64,000 nt of DNA, from the NCBI GenBank assembly GCA_018241525.1, contig JAFEDR010000009.1:62001-126000 (forward strand). Reading direction: 5' to 3'. How positions within the stretch are numbered: position 1 is the stretch's first letter; every line of letters starts with the position of its first letter. This document shows positions 15,828-25,176 of this stretch, in pieces. The notes below the pieces were generated by a model, which had not been told where the DNA came from, did not search any database, and saw only the letters and a list, made by a program, of their open reading frames with translations. The position numbers were made by a program, and so were the translations under genes. Source of the DNA: Pseudomonadota bacterium. GTDB taxonomy: Bacteria > Pseudomonadota > Gammaproteobacteria > Steroidobacterales > Steroidobacteraceae.

Positions 15828-18512
15828 TCAGAGCTTGTACGAGAACGACAGGCCGAGAACTCGCGGCCGCAGCGGTGTCTGCGCCACGATGAACTGGTCA
15901 GTGCTCACGAACGTGCTCGCGTTCGAGTTGCCGAGGTTCTCGCCGAACAGCGTCAGCACCCAGTTGTCCTTCGCGACACCCACCGAGGCGTCGTAGGTCG
16001 AGTACGCCGGGTTCTCGAAGCGACCGCGCGAGGTGCTGACGGCGCCGCCGATCGCGTAGTTCGGGTTCGCACCCGCCTGCGTGTAGGAGTGGCCGGTGTG
16101 GTGCGCGAGCACCTGCACGAATGGCAGGTAGCCATCGCCGACCGCCCAGTCGTAGCGTGCGCGGAGGCTGAACTGGATCGGCGGCGCATCGGCACTCGGC
16201 GCCCCGACCGGGCCGAACGGGTTGGTCACGGCCGTGCACGGCGTCGTCACGCAGAGCTCGGTGATCGGCTTGCCGTAGTTGACGCTCGCCGGGTTGTTGT
16301 CGATCAGGGCGGGCGAATTCGTCTGGCGACTGCTGTTCCAGGACGCCGCGCCCTGCAGCGTCAGGCCGGACACCGGCCGCGCGACCAGCGAAGTCTCGAT
16401 GCCCTTGATCACGAAGTCCTGGCCGTTGGTGTTGTAGAACAGGTTGCCGACGAGGCCCGGGTTGAAGAACTCGATCTGCACGTTGTCCCAGTTCTCCTGG
16501 TACAGCGCGCCGTTCCACTGCAGCCTGTGGTTGAGGAACTCGGTCTTCCAGCCCACCTCGTTGTTGGTCAGCTTGTCCGACAGGTAGGACCGCGGGATCA
16601 GGTACTGCGGCTGGCCGTCCGGACCCGGTGCGTGCGGCGAGTCGCCGTTCTGGTTGAAGCCACCCGGGCGGAACCCCTGCGAGAACGTGTAATAGACCAT
16701 CACGTCCGGCGTGATGTGCCAGGTCAGGTTCGCGCGGCTCTTCCAGCCCGACTCCGTGCCCTCGAGGTGCTGCGCATCGAGGCTGTATGCGTACGCCGGA
16801 TAGTTCGGGCACGGCGGCGCGCCCTGCTCGAAGCAGCCGAAGCTGCCGCCGACGCTGCCGACGAACTTGTTCTCGAAGCGGAAATGGCGGGTGCCGACGG
16901 TCAGCGTCAGCGTCTTCGGAATGAGGTCGACGTCGAACGACAGGAAGAACGCGAGCTGCTTGGTCGTGTGCTGCTCGTCCTGGTTGAACGAGGTGTCGTC
17001 GCTCTTGATGCCCGGCTGCTGGACGGTGGTCCCGGGGATGGTGCCGATGTTGGTCAGGCAGCCGGAGTTCATGGTGCTCGTGCAGGGCGGCAGGCTCTTG
17101 TAGTGCCAGCTCGTGAGGTCGTAGAGCGCGTTGTTCTCCCAGAACGCGCCGACGATGCCGCGCACCCGCCAGTCGTCCGGCGTGCTCAGCCGGAACTCGT
17201 GCTGCTGGTGGACGTTGCGCTCGACCGACAGCCAGTAGGCGCTCGGCGAGTTGCAGTGCGAGGTCAGCGTCATGTCGCCGCCCGAGCCCGGGCCGACGCA
17301 CTGGTAGTAGTCGGCGTACACGCCGCGCACGTAGTTCGTGTAGTCACCGGCCTGGTCGACGTTGCGCACGAGGTAGCCGCCCGTGTACACCGCCTTGAGC
17401 GCGCCGATCTTGCCGTTCACCGTCAGCGCCGTGCTCTCGAAGCGATCCGTGTCGTGGGCGTTGTTGAACAGCGTGACCTCGAGCGGGTTCAGCGGCGCGC
17501 CGTCGGAGCTCAGCGGCTGCTGGTAGAAGACGCCGTCCGAGTCCATGTGCTGGTATGACTGCGACAGCAGCACGTCCCAGTCGTCGTTGATCTTGTAGAG
17601 CAGCTCGGCGCGGATGCCCTTGTAGGTGACCGGATTGATCGCGTTGTGGGCGATCGCGTAGTTGTTCAGCTTGGGGCTGCCGGGGGGCACGCCGTATGCC
17701 GAGGGCGAGAAGCCGCTCGGGCAGACGCCGTTCACGGGCGGCGCCGCGACGCCGCCGGCGTCGGCGCAGCCGGTCGCGTAATTGGCGTAGTGGATGCCGA
17801 TGTCGCCGTCCTTTCGGGTGAACTGCGCCGGGACGTTGTTGATGTAGCCACCGCGGTGGTCGTTGTAGACGACGCCGCGGATCGCGAGACGGTCCTGGAT
17901 CAGCGGCAGGTTGAGCACCGCCTCCATCGACGAGTTCGGGTCGCCGTGCGCCGTGACGCCGTAGCCGGCCTTCGCATAGGCCTCAGTGGTGTTGAGCTTC
18001 GGCTCGTTCGTGATGTAGCGGATCACGCCCGCCTCGGCACCGGAACCGAACAGCGTCCCCTGCGGACCCTCCAGCACCTCGATGCGATTGAGGTCGGCGG
18101 CGTAGACGTCGAGGTTGCGGTTCGGCATCTGCCCGGACTGGTTGTCCAGGTAGATCGCGACGTTCGGCCACAGGCCCGTGGAAGCGCTGCCCTGGCTCGC
18201 CTGCGAGCCGGCGCTGAGGCCGCGCATGAAGACCTCGCTCTGGCCGGGACCGTTGTTCGCGCTGGTGACGTTCGGCAGGAACTTGAGGTAGTCGTCGAAG
18301 GTGCTGATGTTGAGCTGCGCCAGCGACTGCGCGGTCAGCGCCTGGATCGTGATCGGCACGTCCTGGATGTTCTCGGTGCGGCGCTGCGCCGTGACGACGA
18401 TCTCGGCGAGCGCGTCGGACGGGCCATCGGCCGGGCGCGGTGCCTTGTCGGCTGCGGTGGCGCTCGCGGCGGCGAGCACGCAGGCAATGGCAGTCGAAAG
18501 CTTGGTCTTCAC
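15828..18512 (-). CDS. TonB-dependent outer-membrane receptor
   Basis: An 894-residue TonB-dependent receptor. The signal peptide follows GTG 18510-18512 (VKTKLSTAIACVLAAASATAA), with AAGGGGAT upstream of the start. The TonB box/plug opening is EIVVTAQRRTENIQDVPITIQAL. Plug motifs are SVFMRG-like FMRGLS, NRIEVLEGPQGTLFGSGAEAGVIRYIT, and the barrel ends in the aromatic-rich strand RPRVLGLSFSYKL. The type is common in sphingomonad and Steroidobacter-like bacteria for uptake of organic molecules. The next gene on the strand, upstream, is an amidase 150 bp away, suggesting uptake of an amide- or ester-containing substrate; the ligand is unknown. Confidence 0.93.
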   Translation of the reverse strand: MKTKLSTAIACVLAAASATAADKAPRPADGPSDALAEIVVTAQRRTENIQDVPITIQALTAQSLAQLNISTFDDYLKFLPNVTSANNGPGQSEVFMRGLSAGSQASQGSASTGLWPNVAIYLDNQSGQMPNRNLDVYAADLNRIEVLEGPQGTLFGSGAEAGVIRYITNEPKLNTTEAYAKAGYGVTAHGDPNSSMEAVLNLPLIQDRLAIRGVVYNDHRGGYINNVPAQFTRKDGDIGIHYANYATGCADAGGVAAPPVNGVCPSGFSPSAYGVPPGSPKLNNYAIAHNAINPVTYKGIRAELLYKINDDWDVLLSQSYQHMDSDGVFYQQPLSSDGAPLNPLEVTLFNNAHDTDRFESTALTVNGKIGALKAVYTGGYLVRNVDQAGDYTNYVRGVYADYYQCVGPGSGGDMTLTSHCNSPSAYWLSVERNVHQQHEFRLSTPDDWRVRGIVGAFWENNALYDLTSWHYKSLPPCTSTMNSGCLTNIGTIPGTTVQQPGIKSDDTSFNQDEQHTTKQLAFFLSFDVDLIPKTLTLTVGTRHFRFENKFVGSVGGSFGCFEQGAPPCPNYPAYAYSLDAQHLEGTESGWKSRANLTWHITPDVMVYYTFSQGFRPGGFNQNGDSPHAPGPDGQPQYLIPRSYLSDKLTNNEVGWKTEFLNHRLQWNGALYQENWDNVQIEFFNPGLVGNLFYNTNGQDFVIKGIETSLVARPVSGLTLQGAASWNSSRQTNSPALIDNNPASVNYGKPITELCVTTPCTAVTNPFGPVGAPSADAPPIQFSLRARYDWAVGDGYLPFVQVLAHHTGHSYTQAGANPNYAIGGAVSTSRGRFENPAYSTYDASVGVAKDNWVLTLFGENLGNSNASTFVSTDQFIVAQTPLRPRVLGLSFSYKL

Positions 18513-18660
18513 ATCGATCCCCTTGGCAGCTTTTGTCGGTCCCGGCCGTGGAGCGGGCCGGTGATCCGGGTTCGTGATGGCGTTGTCCGGCGCTCGTGTC
18601 GGCGCTGTCCCCGCGACCATCATACTGGGTGTGGTCGCCGGCGAGGCAGTCGACGGCGCC

Positions 18661-20109
18661 CTACCCCGGCCAGCCCGGCGGGTGGTGCCTGCGACCGTCG
18701 CCCTTCGCCTCCAGGGCCGCGGCGAGGCGCAGCAGCAGATCGTCCCGGCCGTGACGGGCGATCAGCTGGACCCCGACTGGCAGCCCCTGCGGCGACAGGT
18801 GCACGGGCACGCTCGCCGCCGGCTGTCCCGTGACGTTGAAGAGCTCGGTGAACGGCGCGAATCCGTAGGCCGCCGCCGCCCACCGCGCCGGATCAAAGCC
18901 CGGACCCGCGGCGCCGAAGCTGCCGACCGGCGGTGGCAGCGTCGCGGTCGTCGGCGAGAGGAGCACGTCGACGTGCTCGAAGGCACGCCCCATCGCGAGC
19001 GCCGCCCGGTGCGCGGCATGCTGCGCTGCGAGATAGTCCGCGGCCGTGGCGCCACGGACCCGTTCCCAGATCCACCGTGAGAGCGGCTCAAGCTCATCGT
19101 CCGCCGGCGGCCGCCCGAGTTCGTCGCGGCGGGTCTCGATGGCATGCGCGACGTCCGCCATCCAGAGCAGCGACCAGCTGTCACCCTGCATGGCGTGCGC
19201 GACCTCGGCGGGGTAGTCCGCCGAAGCGACCCGATGACCGAGATCCCGCAGGCGCGCGACCGCAACCGCAAGCCCCGCCTCGATCTCCGGGGCGACCAGC
19301 GATCCGTCGATGCGGTTCGGCAGGCAGAGGATCTCGAGCGGTCCGGTCGGGTCCCTCAGCGCGTCGAGATAGGAAGCGACCGGCCGCGTCACCCGGAAGG
19401 GCGCACCGGCTTCCGGGCCCGCCGTCGCGTCCAGGAACGCGGCACTGTCACGCACGCTGCGCGTGAGCACGTGCTCGGTGTTGAGGCCACCGCCGGCATG
19501 CCCGAAGTACGGCCCGCCCGGGTTGAGGCCGCGCGACGGCTTGAGCCCGAAGAGCCCACAGCACGCGGCCGGCACGCGGATCGAGCCGCCGACGTCGGAG
19601 CCGTGGGCCGCCGGTACCATCCCGCTCGCGACCGCGGCGGCCGCGCCGCCGCTCGAGCCGCCGACCGTGAGCGCGGGCTGCCAGGGGTTGCGGGTGATGC
19701 CGCGGAACGCAGGCTCGGTCGCGAAATCGTTCGCGAACTCGGGCGTGTTGCTCTTGCCGACGAAGACGGTGCCCGCCTCCCGCCAGCGGCGGACGATTTC
19801 GCTGTCGGCCCGCAGTCGGGCGCCCGCGAAATATCGCGAGGAGTGGGTGGTGGGCCATTCCGCCACGTAGACGTCGACGTCCTTGATCAGGAACGGCACG
19901 CCCGATAGCAACCGGTCTCGGCGCACCTGCCGCGCCGCCTCCCGCGCCCGCTCGGCGTCGAGCAGCACGATCGCGTTGAGCGCGGGATCGAGCGCAGCGA
20001 TTGTCGCGAGCGCGGCCTCGAGCACCTCGACCGGGTCGAGCGTGCGCTCTCGGATCGCCGCGGCAATCGCGACGGCGTCGAGCGATACGTATTCGGCCGG
20101 GGTCACCAT
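18661..20109 (-). CDS. Amidase (amidase signature family)
   Basis: A 482-residue amidase signature enzyme with the Ser-cisSer-Lys triad. K76 is in VPFLIKDVDVY, the cis-serine is in the glycine/serine stretch TVGGSSGGAAAAVASG, and the acyl-enzyme nucleophile S176 is in GSDVGGSIRVPAACCG. The start is ATG 20107-20109. There is no signal peptide, so it is cytoplasmic. It hydrolyses a carboxamide or a related bond; family members range from fatty amide and aryl amide hydrolases to Glu-tRNA amidotransferase A, but no gatB/gatC is adjacent. It lies upstream of the TonB receptor on the same strand. Confidence 0.9.
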   Translation of the reverse strand: MVTPAEYVSLDAVAIAAAIRERTLDPVEVLEAALATIAALDPALNAIVLLDAERAREAARQVRRDRLLSGVPFLIKDVDVYVAEWPTTHSSRYFAGARLRADSEIVRRWREAGTVFVGKSNTPEFANDFATEPAFRGITRNPWQPALTVGGSSGGAAAAVASGMVPAAHGSDVGGSIRVPAACCGLFGLKPSRGLNPGGPYFGHAGGGLNTEHVLTRSVRDSAAFLDATAGPEAGAPFRVTRPVASYLDALRDPTGPLEILCLPNRIDGSLVAPEIEAGLAVAVARLRDLGHRVASADYPAEVAHAMQGDSWSLLWMADVAHAIETRRDELGRPPADDELEPLSRWIWERVRGATAADYLAAQHAAHRAALAMGRAFEHVDVLLSPTTATLPPPVGSFGAAGPGFDPARWAAAAYGFAPFTELFNVTGQPAASVPVHLSPQGLPVGVQLIARHGRDDLLLRLAAALEAKGDGRRHHPPGWPG

Positions 20110-20389
20110 CGCCCTCCGGGATGCACTCGAGCCCGTTCGGGCGCGCAGGATTCCATTGTCCGAGACGGCGGCGTTGACCGCAATTCACGACATCGACGTG
20201 CACCGCGCAGTAGAGCCGCTTCCAAACGGCGTCCGGCGGGCCACAGCTCCACACCGGCACCGAGAGACTGAGTCAATTGCGGTGCGTTCCACGTTGCGCG
20301 TTTCGTCTGCATCGGCATAGACTCATCCGCGCTTAGAACAAGAACAGGCCGGGCATGGATTCCGGCCGAGGCGCTGAGGGAGACGTCGC

Positions 20390-22408
20390 ATGGGGTATGC
20401 CTCTGCCGCTTGGGCGGCGAAACGGGTCGTGTTCGCAGGACTGCTGGTCCTCGCCGGCTGCGGTGGCGGCGGCGGTAGCGGTGGCGGCCCTCCCAACGGT
20501 CCCTACCTGACGGTCTCGCCGACCCAGGTCGTGCTCGCCGTCAGCGGCGATACGAGCTCGACACCCTCCACGACGATCAACGTCACCCTGCACAACGGAT
20601 CCGCGAGCGGGACCTACCTCGGCGCGAGCTTCACGAGAACGGCGATCACAGCGCTCACTTTCAGCGCGTCCGGCAACACCGGCGTGCTCACGGCGACGTT
20701 CACCGACCCGAGTACGATCGCCCCCGGCGTCTACAAGGACACCATCAACGTCAGCATCTGTGCTGACTCGAGCTGTGCCTCCATCCAACCCGGCACGACC
20801 GTCTCGATCCCCATTCAGTACACGGTAACGCTCGATGCGACCGTGTCGCTCTCGGCCAGTCCGACCACCGTCGGCGCCGGCACCCCGACCGTGCTGACAT
20901 GGTCATCCACACACGCCCAGTCGTGTACGGCCTCGGGTGAATGGTCAGGAGCCTTGCCGCCATCGGGCACCCAGAACGTGACTCCCGCCACGCTCGGCGT
21001 CCACAGCTATGGCATCAGCTGCAGCAACCCCGGTGCACCCGCGCAGGCGAGCCTGACCGTGACCGCCGTCGCCCCGTCGGTCGTGCTGACAGCATTTCCG
21101 ACCACCGTGACGCTCGGCAGGACCGTCACGCTGCGCTGGCAGGGCGACTTTTCGACCGGGTGTACAGCCTCGGGCGACTGGAGTGGCTCGTTACCGCCCT
21201 CCGGTGCGGTGACCCTGACACCGGTGTCGATCGGGACGACGAACTATCACCTGGTCTGCTCAAACGCCGCAGCGTCCGACCAGAAAGACGTCGCCGTGAC
21301 CACAATCTCGGCCTCGACGCTGGTGCCTGCAACCGCGTACCGGATCAACGAGGCCCATGACGGCGTCTTGATCACGGCCAGCGGCGCCACGACGCCCTCG
21401 CAGACGACGCCGATCTGGACGCGCAACCTTGGCGCCCCGGTATCGTACCCACTCGTCGCCAACGGTCGGGTCTACGTCGCCACCGCAAACCCGGATGGCT
21501 CGTACGGCAATCAACTGTACGCCCTCGACGCGACGAGCGGCGCCACCGTCTGGGGCCCGATCGCGGTGCCGGGAACCTACTTCGGTTCCGGCATTACCTA
21601 CGAGAACGGCCGCATTTACCTGTTGATGTTCGACGGCGTCCTGCATGCCTTCGACGCAACGACCGGCGCGCCGAAGTGGGCGACCCAGCTGCCTGGCTAC
21701 TGGTATGACGCGACGCCGAATGCCTCCGGCGGCACGGTCTTCGTCAGCGGCAATGCGGGCCTGTCTGCGATCGACGAGGGTACCGGCACGATCCTGTGGA
21801 CGGCCGGGTCCGGCGGGACGACCGATTGGGCATCGCCGGCAGTCGCCTCTTCCGGTGTCTTCATGCAGGAGGGCTACGGGTGTACCGCGAGTGCATTCGA
21901 TCCACAGCTCGGCACGGTGCTCTGGCAGACCCAGCACGCGTGCAATTCGCCATGGGGCTATGCGTCGGTCATCAAGAACAACGTCTTCTACGGGCGCGTC
22001 GGCAGCGGACTCGACCTCTTCAATGCGCTGACTGGCACCTTCAATACGCAGATCGGGTCGTCCAGCGCGCCGTCGATCACTTCGACGGCAATCATCACGC
22101 GAAATTCGAGCATCCTGTCCGCGACGCGGACCAGTGACCTCGTCCAGATATGGACGTTCACGGGAGACGGCGGGCTGATCACGGCGCCGGTAGTGGTGAA
22201 CACGACTGCCTACATTGGCTCTTCGAGCGGCAACGTGTATGGCGTCGACACCGCCACAGGCACTCAGGTGTGGGTGGGCGTAGCCCCGGCAGGAATCAAC
22301 GGAGACAGCGAAAATGGTGGTCCGATGCCTCCTTCGGGCCCGACCGCCGGGGAAAATCTGCTGATCTTCATCTCAGGCACGTCGCTGGTCGCCTGGCCGC
22401 TGCCATGA
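20390..22408 (+). CDS. Lipoprotein with Ig-like repeats and PQQ-type beta-propeller
   Basis: A 672-residue exported lipoprotein. The lipobox is LAGC at about residues 21-24, followed by a glycine/serine linker. Residues 35-150 form a BACON/Ig-like region (LTVSPTQVVLAVSGDTSS). Two near-identical modules follow (VLTWSSTHAQSCTASGEWSG and VTLRWQGDFSTGCTASGDWSG), each with a paired cysteine. The C-terminal 370 residues are PQQ-like propeller blades (LYALDATSGATVWGP, LHAFDATTGAPKWAT, VYGVDTATGTQVWVG). There are no residues for a quinoprotein active site, so a binding or scaffold role is more likely. The start ATG 20390 has GAGGGA upstream. Confidence 0.82.
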   Translation: MGYASAAWAAKRVVFAGLLVLAGCGGGGGSGGGPPNGPYLTVSPTQVVLAVSGDTSSTPSTTINVTLHNGSASGTYLGASFTRTAITALTFSASGNTGVLTATFTDPSTIAPGVYKDTINVSICADSSCASIQPGTTVSIPIQYTVTLDATVSLSASPTTVGAGTPTVLTWSSTHAQSCTASGEWSGALPPSGTQNVTPATLGVHSYGISCSNPGAPAQASLTVTAVAPSVVLTAFPTTVTLGRTVTLRWQGDFSTGCTASGDWSGSLPPSGAVTLTPVSIGTTNYHLVCSNAAASDQKDVAVTTISASTLVPATAYRINEAHDGVLITASGATTPSQTTPIWTRNLGAPVSYPLVANGRVYVATANPDGSYGNQLYALDATSGATVWGPIAVPGTYFGSGITYENGRIYLLMFDGVLHAFDATTGAPKWATQLPGYWYDATPNASGGTVFVSGNAGLSAIDEGTGTILWTAGSGGTTDWASPAVASSGVFMQEGYGCTASAFDPQLGTVLWQTQHACNSPWGYASVIKNNVFYGRVGSGLDLFNALTGTFNTQIGSSSAPSITSTAIITRNSSILSATRTSDLVQIWTFTGDGGLITAPVVVNTTAYIGSSSGNVYGVDTATGTQVWVGVAPAGINGDSENGGPMPPSGPTAGENLLIFISGTSLVAWPLP

Positions 22409-22482
22409 GGCCCGGTATCCGGTCCGTCCGCGCCTGAGCGCGACCCGAGACGGACGGGACGCCCGCCCATCCGGGTTCGCCG

Positions 22483-23112
22483 TCAGCGCTGCAGCGTCCG
22501 CCGCGCGGCGAGGATGTGCGAGCGCATCACCGAGGCCGCCCATTCGGGATCCCGGGCAGCGATGGCCCGCACGATCTCGAGATGATGCGCAGCGCTGCGC
22601 TCGAGGTCCTCGGTCGTGTAGTTGAGGAAGGTCTTCATGATGAGCGGCGCTTCGAGGAGCGCCGCGACCGCCCGCAGCAGGCGCGGGCTGTGCGCCGCCT
22701 CCTGCAGCTGGCGGTGAAAGTCATTGTTTAGCGCGGCGATGCGGTCGACGTCGCGCGCCACCGGATCGTGCGCCTCGGCGTACTGCTCTTTCGCGAGCTG
22801 CTGCAGCGCCTGAATCTGCGCCGCCGTCGCCCGGGTGGCCGCACGCGCCGCACCGAACGGCTCGAGCAGGGCCCGCAGCTCGAAAACCTCGTCGGATTCC
22901 TCGCCCGACCACTCGGTGACGACCGCGCCCTGGTTGGGGGTGAAGTTGACGAGCCCCTCGGAGTGCAGCCGCCGCAGCGCTTCGCGCGCCGGGGTCCGGC
23001 TCACGCCGGCGGCAGCGGCGACCTCGTGCTCGGTGATCCGCCCGGCCGGCGCAAACCGGCCGTCGATGATGCCCTGGCGAATGACGTCATAGGCCTTGTC
23101 GACCGCTCGCAC
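22483..23112 (-). CDS. GntR-family transcriptional regulator, FCD subfamily
   Basis: A 209-residue regulator. The N-terminal winged helix runs over residues 5-75 (AYDVIRQGIIDGRFAPAGRITEHEVA, then GVSRTPAREALRRLHSEGLV). The C-terminal all-helical FCD ligand domain carries the expected metal-binding residues in ALNNDFHRQLQEAAHS and AAHHLEIVRAI. The start is GTG 23110-23112. FCD regulators usually bind TNGTNNACNA palindromes and respond to organic acids. The recurring TTGTATAC sites further along the island fit that consensus, so this protein is the obvious candidate to read them. It heads the minus-strand hyu genes' far end, 147 bp from hyuB's stop. Confidence 0.9.
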   Translation of the reverse strand: MRAVDKAYDVIRQGIIDGRFAPAGRITEHEVAAAAGVSRTPAREALRRLHSEGLVNFTPNQGAVVTEWSGEESDEVFELRALLEPFGAARAATRATAAQIQALQQLAKEQYAEAHDPVARDVDRIAALNNDFHRQLQEAAHSPRLLRAVAALLEAPLIMKTFLNYTTEDLERSAAHHLEIVRAIAARDPEWAASVMRSHILAARRTLQR

Positions 23113-23258
23113 GCCTCAGCTCCCCCGTTCGCGACCGGGCCGGATCGCGTGAATCCCCACGTACTCGAGTCCGGAGCTCGCGACATCAAAGCGAGGCAGC
23201 CGCAGGATCGCCCGCGGACCCCGGCCTCGACCGACCGCCGGTGTCCAGGACGCCGGCA

Positions 23259-25157
23259 TCATAGGGCCGGCCGGGCGGCTGCGGCAACGCGGGCCCACTT
23301 CGTGAACTGCGGCTGGCGCGGTGCTTCGAGCGAGGTGTCCGCCTGGCAGCGCCCCTTCAGCTCCTCGATCGACTCGAAGCCGCGGTCAAAGAGCGCCACG
23401 GCCCCGCGCTCCTGCGCCATCTTCGCCCGCAGCCGCTCGGTCGCGGCCTGGTCCACCTTGCCGTCCCCCTGCACGACGACGCCGTAACGCTGCGCGCCGG
23501 CGACGGTCACGAGCCCCGCGTCGACGTCGAACGCGACCCGCTCGGGCTCGCGCGCGAGCGGATCACCGCAGCCGCCGCCGCCCCAGGTGTCGAAGTGCAG
23601 GAGATCGCCCGCGTTCACCTTGATGCGGTCGCACTTCGAGGGCAGCGGCTCCTCCGACCCGTCGGTGCGCACCAGCAGCTTGCGGCTGCGGGCCCCCGGC
23701 AGGCCGCCGTTCACGCCCCACGGGTACGTCAGCCAGCGATCGTCGTGGATGGAGATCTCGCCCGGCTCCAGGAACCGGTAGCCGATCCGGAGCGCGTTGC
23801 CGCCGCGGAAGCGCCCGGGCCCGCCGGTGTCGGGGATCGTCTCGTAGGTCTCGATGCGCAGCGGGAAGTAGCTCTCGAGGAATTCGTTCGGCACGTTCGT
23901 GAAAGACGGCCAGAGCGAGTGGCCGTCGGGACCGTCACCGAAGGGCTTGCCGGGGATGCCGCCGAAGCCGATCTGGTAGAGCTGGAACCACTCGCCGTTA
24001 GCCCGGTAGCCCGAGTACATGAAGTGCGGGCTGTCGGAGAAGCCGGCGGCGCACATGAACGACGGGTTGCCCTGCCCGAGCAGGCCGCCGAGCACGTCGA
24101 AGATCCGTCCGAGCGCGTGCGTGCGGCACGAGAGTGCCGCGGGCTTCATCGGCTTCAGCAGCGTCCCGGCCGGAATGCGGACGTCCATCAGGTCGTAGAA
24201 GCCGTCGTTGAAGAGGATCTGCGGGTCGAACACCATGATCATGTAGACGCCGGCGAACATCTTGAACATCTCCTCGTTGAGGAGGAAGTTGATGCTGCCG
24301 ATTGACTGCGGATCGGTACCGGCGAAATCGAAGATGCAGATATCGCCCTCGCGCCACATCGTGCAGGCGATCTTGTACGGGCCCATGCCCATGCCGTCGT
24401 CGCAGACGTAGTCCTCGAAGTACTGCTTCTTCTCGGGGACCGTGCGCCGGATCAGCTCGCGCATGGCGCGCTTGTTGCGCGCCAGCATTTCGTCCATCGC
24501 CGAGTAGAAGACGTTGTCGCCGAACCGGGTCGAGATCTCGACGCAGCGGTTGTGCGCGGTGCGCAGCGCCGCGACGATCGCGTTGAAGTCGGAGAGATTC
24601 CACATCGGCAGTCGGCAGTTGTGCAGGATGATACGCAGCACGTCCTGCTGCAGCTCGCCGCGCCTGAAGATCTTGACGAGCGGCACGACAATGCCTTCCT
24701 CGTAAATCTGTCGCGCGTCGGTCGGCAGCGACCCCGGCACCTTGCCGCCGATGTCGGTCATGTGGCCGAACATCGCCGACCAGGCGATGACGCGGCCGTC
24801 CTTGTAGACCGGCATCAGCATCAGCCAGTCGTTGGCGTGGCTGACGGCGCCGTTGACCGAGTAGGGATCGGAGGTGAAGAAGATGTCACCCTCCTCCACC
24901 GTGCCGTCGTAGCCCTGCATGAAGCCCCAGATGAAGGAGCCGAACTGGCCGACGACCATCTTGCCGTCGACGTTGGCGATCATCGGGAACTCGTCGTGCT
25001 GCTCGCGGATGCCGGGCGACATCGCGGTGCGGAACAGCACCGTGTCCATCTCGTAGCGTGCGCTGCGCAGCGCGCTCTCGATGATGTCGATGGTGACCGA
25101 GTCGACCTTGACTCGCTTGAGGGGTTTCTTGTTGCGCTGGACGATCTTCGCGGGCAT
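23259..25157 (-). CDS. hyuB: Hydantoinase B / N-methylhydantoinase beta-like subunit
   Basis: A 632-residue HyuB family protein. Typical segments are IIESALRSARYEMDTVLFRTAMSPGIREQHDEF near the N-terminus, GDIFFTSDPY and SHANDWLMLMPVYKDGRVIAW, GHMTDIGGKVPGSLPTDA, and the late glycine-rich part GGPGRFRGGNALRIGYRFL with DLLHFDTWGGGGCGDPL. HyuA/HyuB pairs perform ATP-dependent ring opening of hydantoins or 5-oxoproline, and relatives include acetone carboxylase subunits. The start is ATG 25155-25157. It lies 19 bp downstream of hyuA on the same strand, so the two form a complex-encoding operon. Confidence 0.92.
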   Translation of the reverse strand: MPAKIVQRNKKPLKRVKVDSVTIDIIESALRSARYEMDTVLFRTAMSPGIREQHDEFPMIANVDGKMVVGQFGSFIWGFMQGYDGTVEEGDIFFTSDPYSVNGAVSHANDWLMLMPVYKDGRVIAWSAMFGHMTDIGGKVPGSLPTDARQIYEEGIVVPLVKIFRRGELQQDVLRIILHNCRLPMWNLSDFNAIVAALRTAHNRCVEISTRFGDNVFYSAMDEMLARNKRAMRELIRRTVPEKKQYFEDYVCDDGMGMGPYKIACTMWREGDICIFDFAGTDPQSIGSINFLLNEEMFKMFAGVYMIMVFDPQILFNDGFYDLMDVRIPAGTLLKPMKPAALSCRTHALGRIFDVLGGLLGQGNPSFMCAAGFSDSPHFMYSGYRANGEWFQLYQIGFGGIPGKPFGDGPDGHSLWPSFTNVPNEFLESYFPLRIETYETIPDTGGPGRFRGGNALRIGYRFLEPGEISIHDDRWLTYPWGVNGGLPGARSRKLLVRTDGSEEPLPSKCDRIKVNAGDLLHFDTWGGGGCGDPLAREPERVAFDVDAGLVTVAGAQRYGVVVQGDGKVDQAATERLRAKMAQERGAVALFDRGFESIEELKGRCQADTSLEAPRQPQFTKWARVAAAARPAL

Positions 25158-25176
25158 GAGGTGCTCCCCGGAGAAA

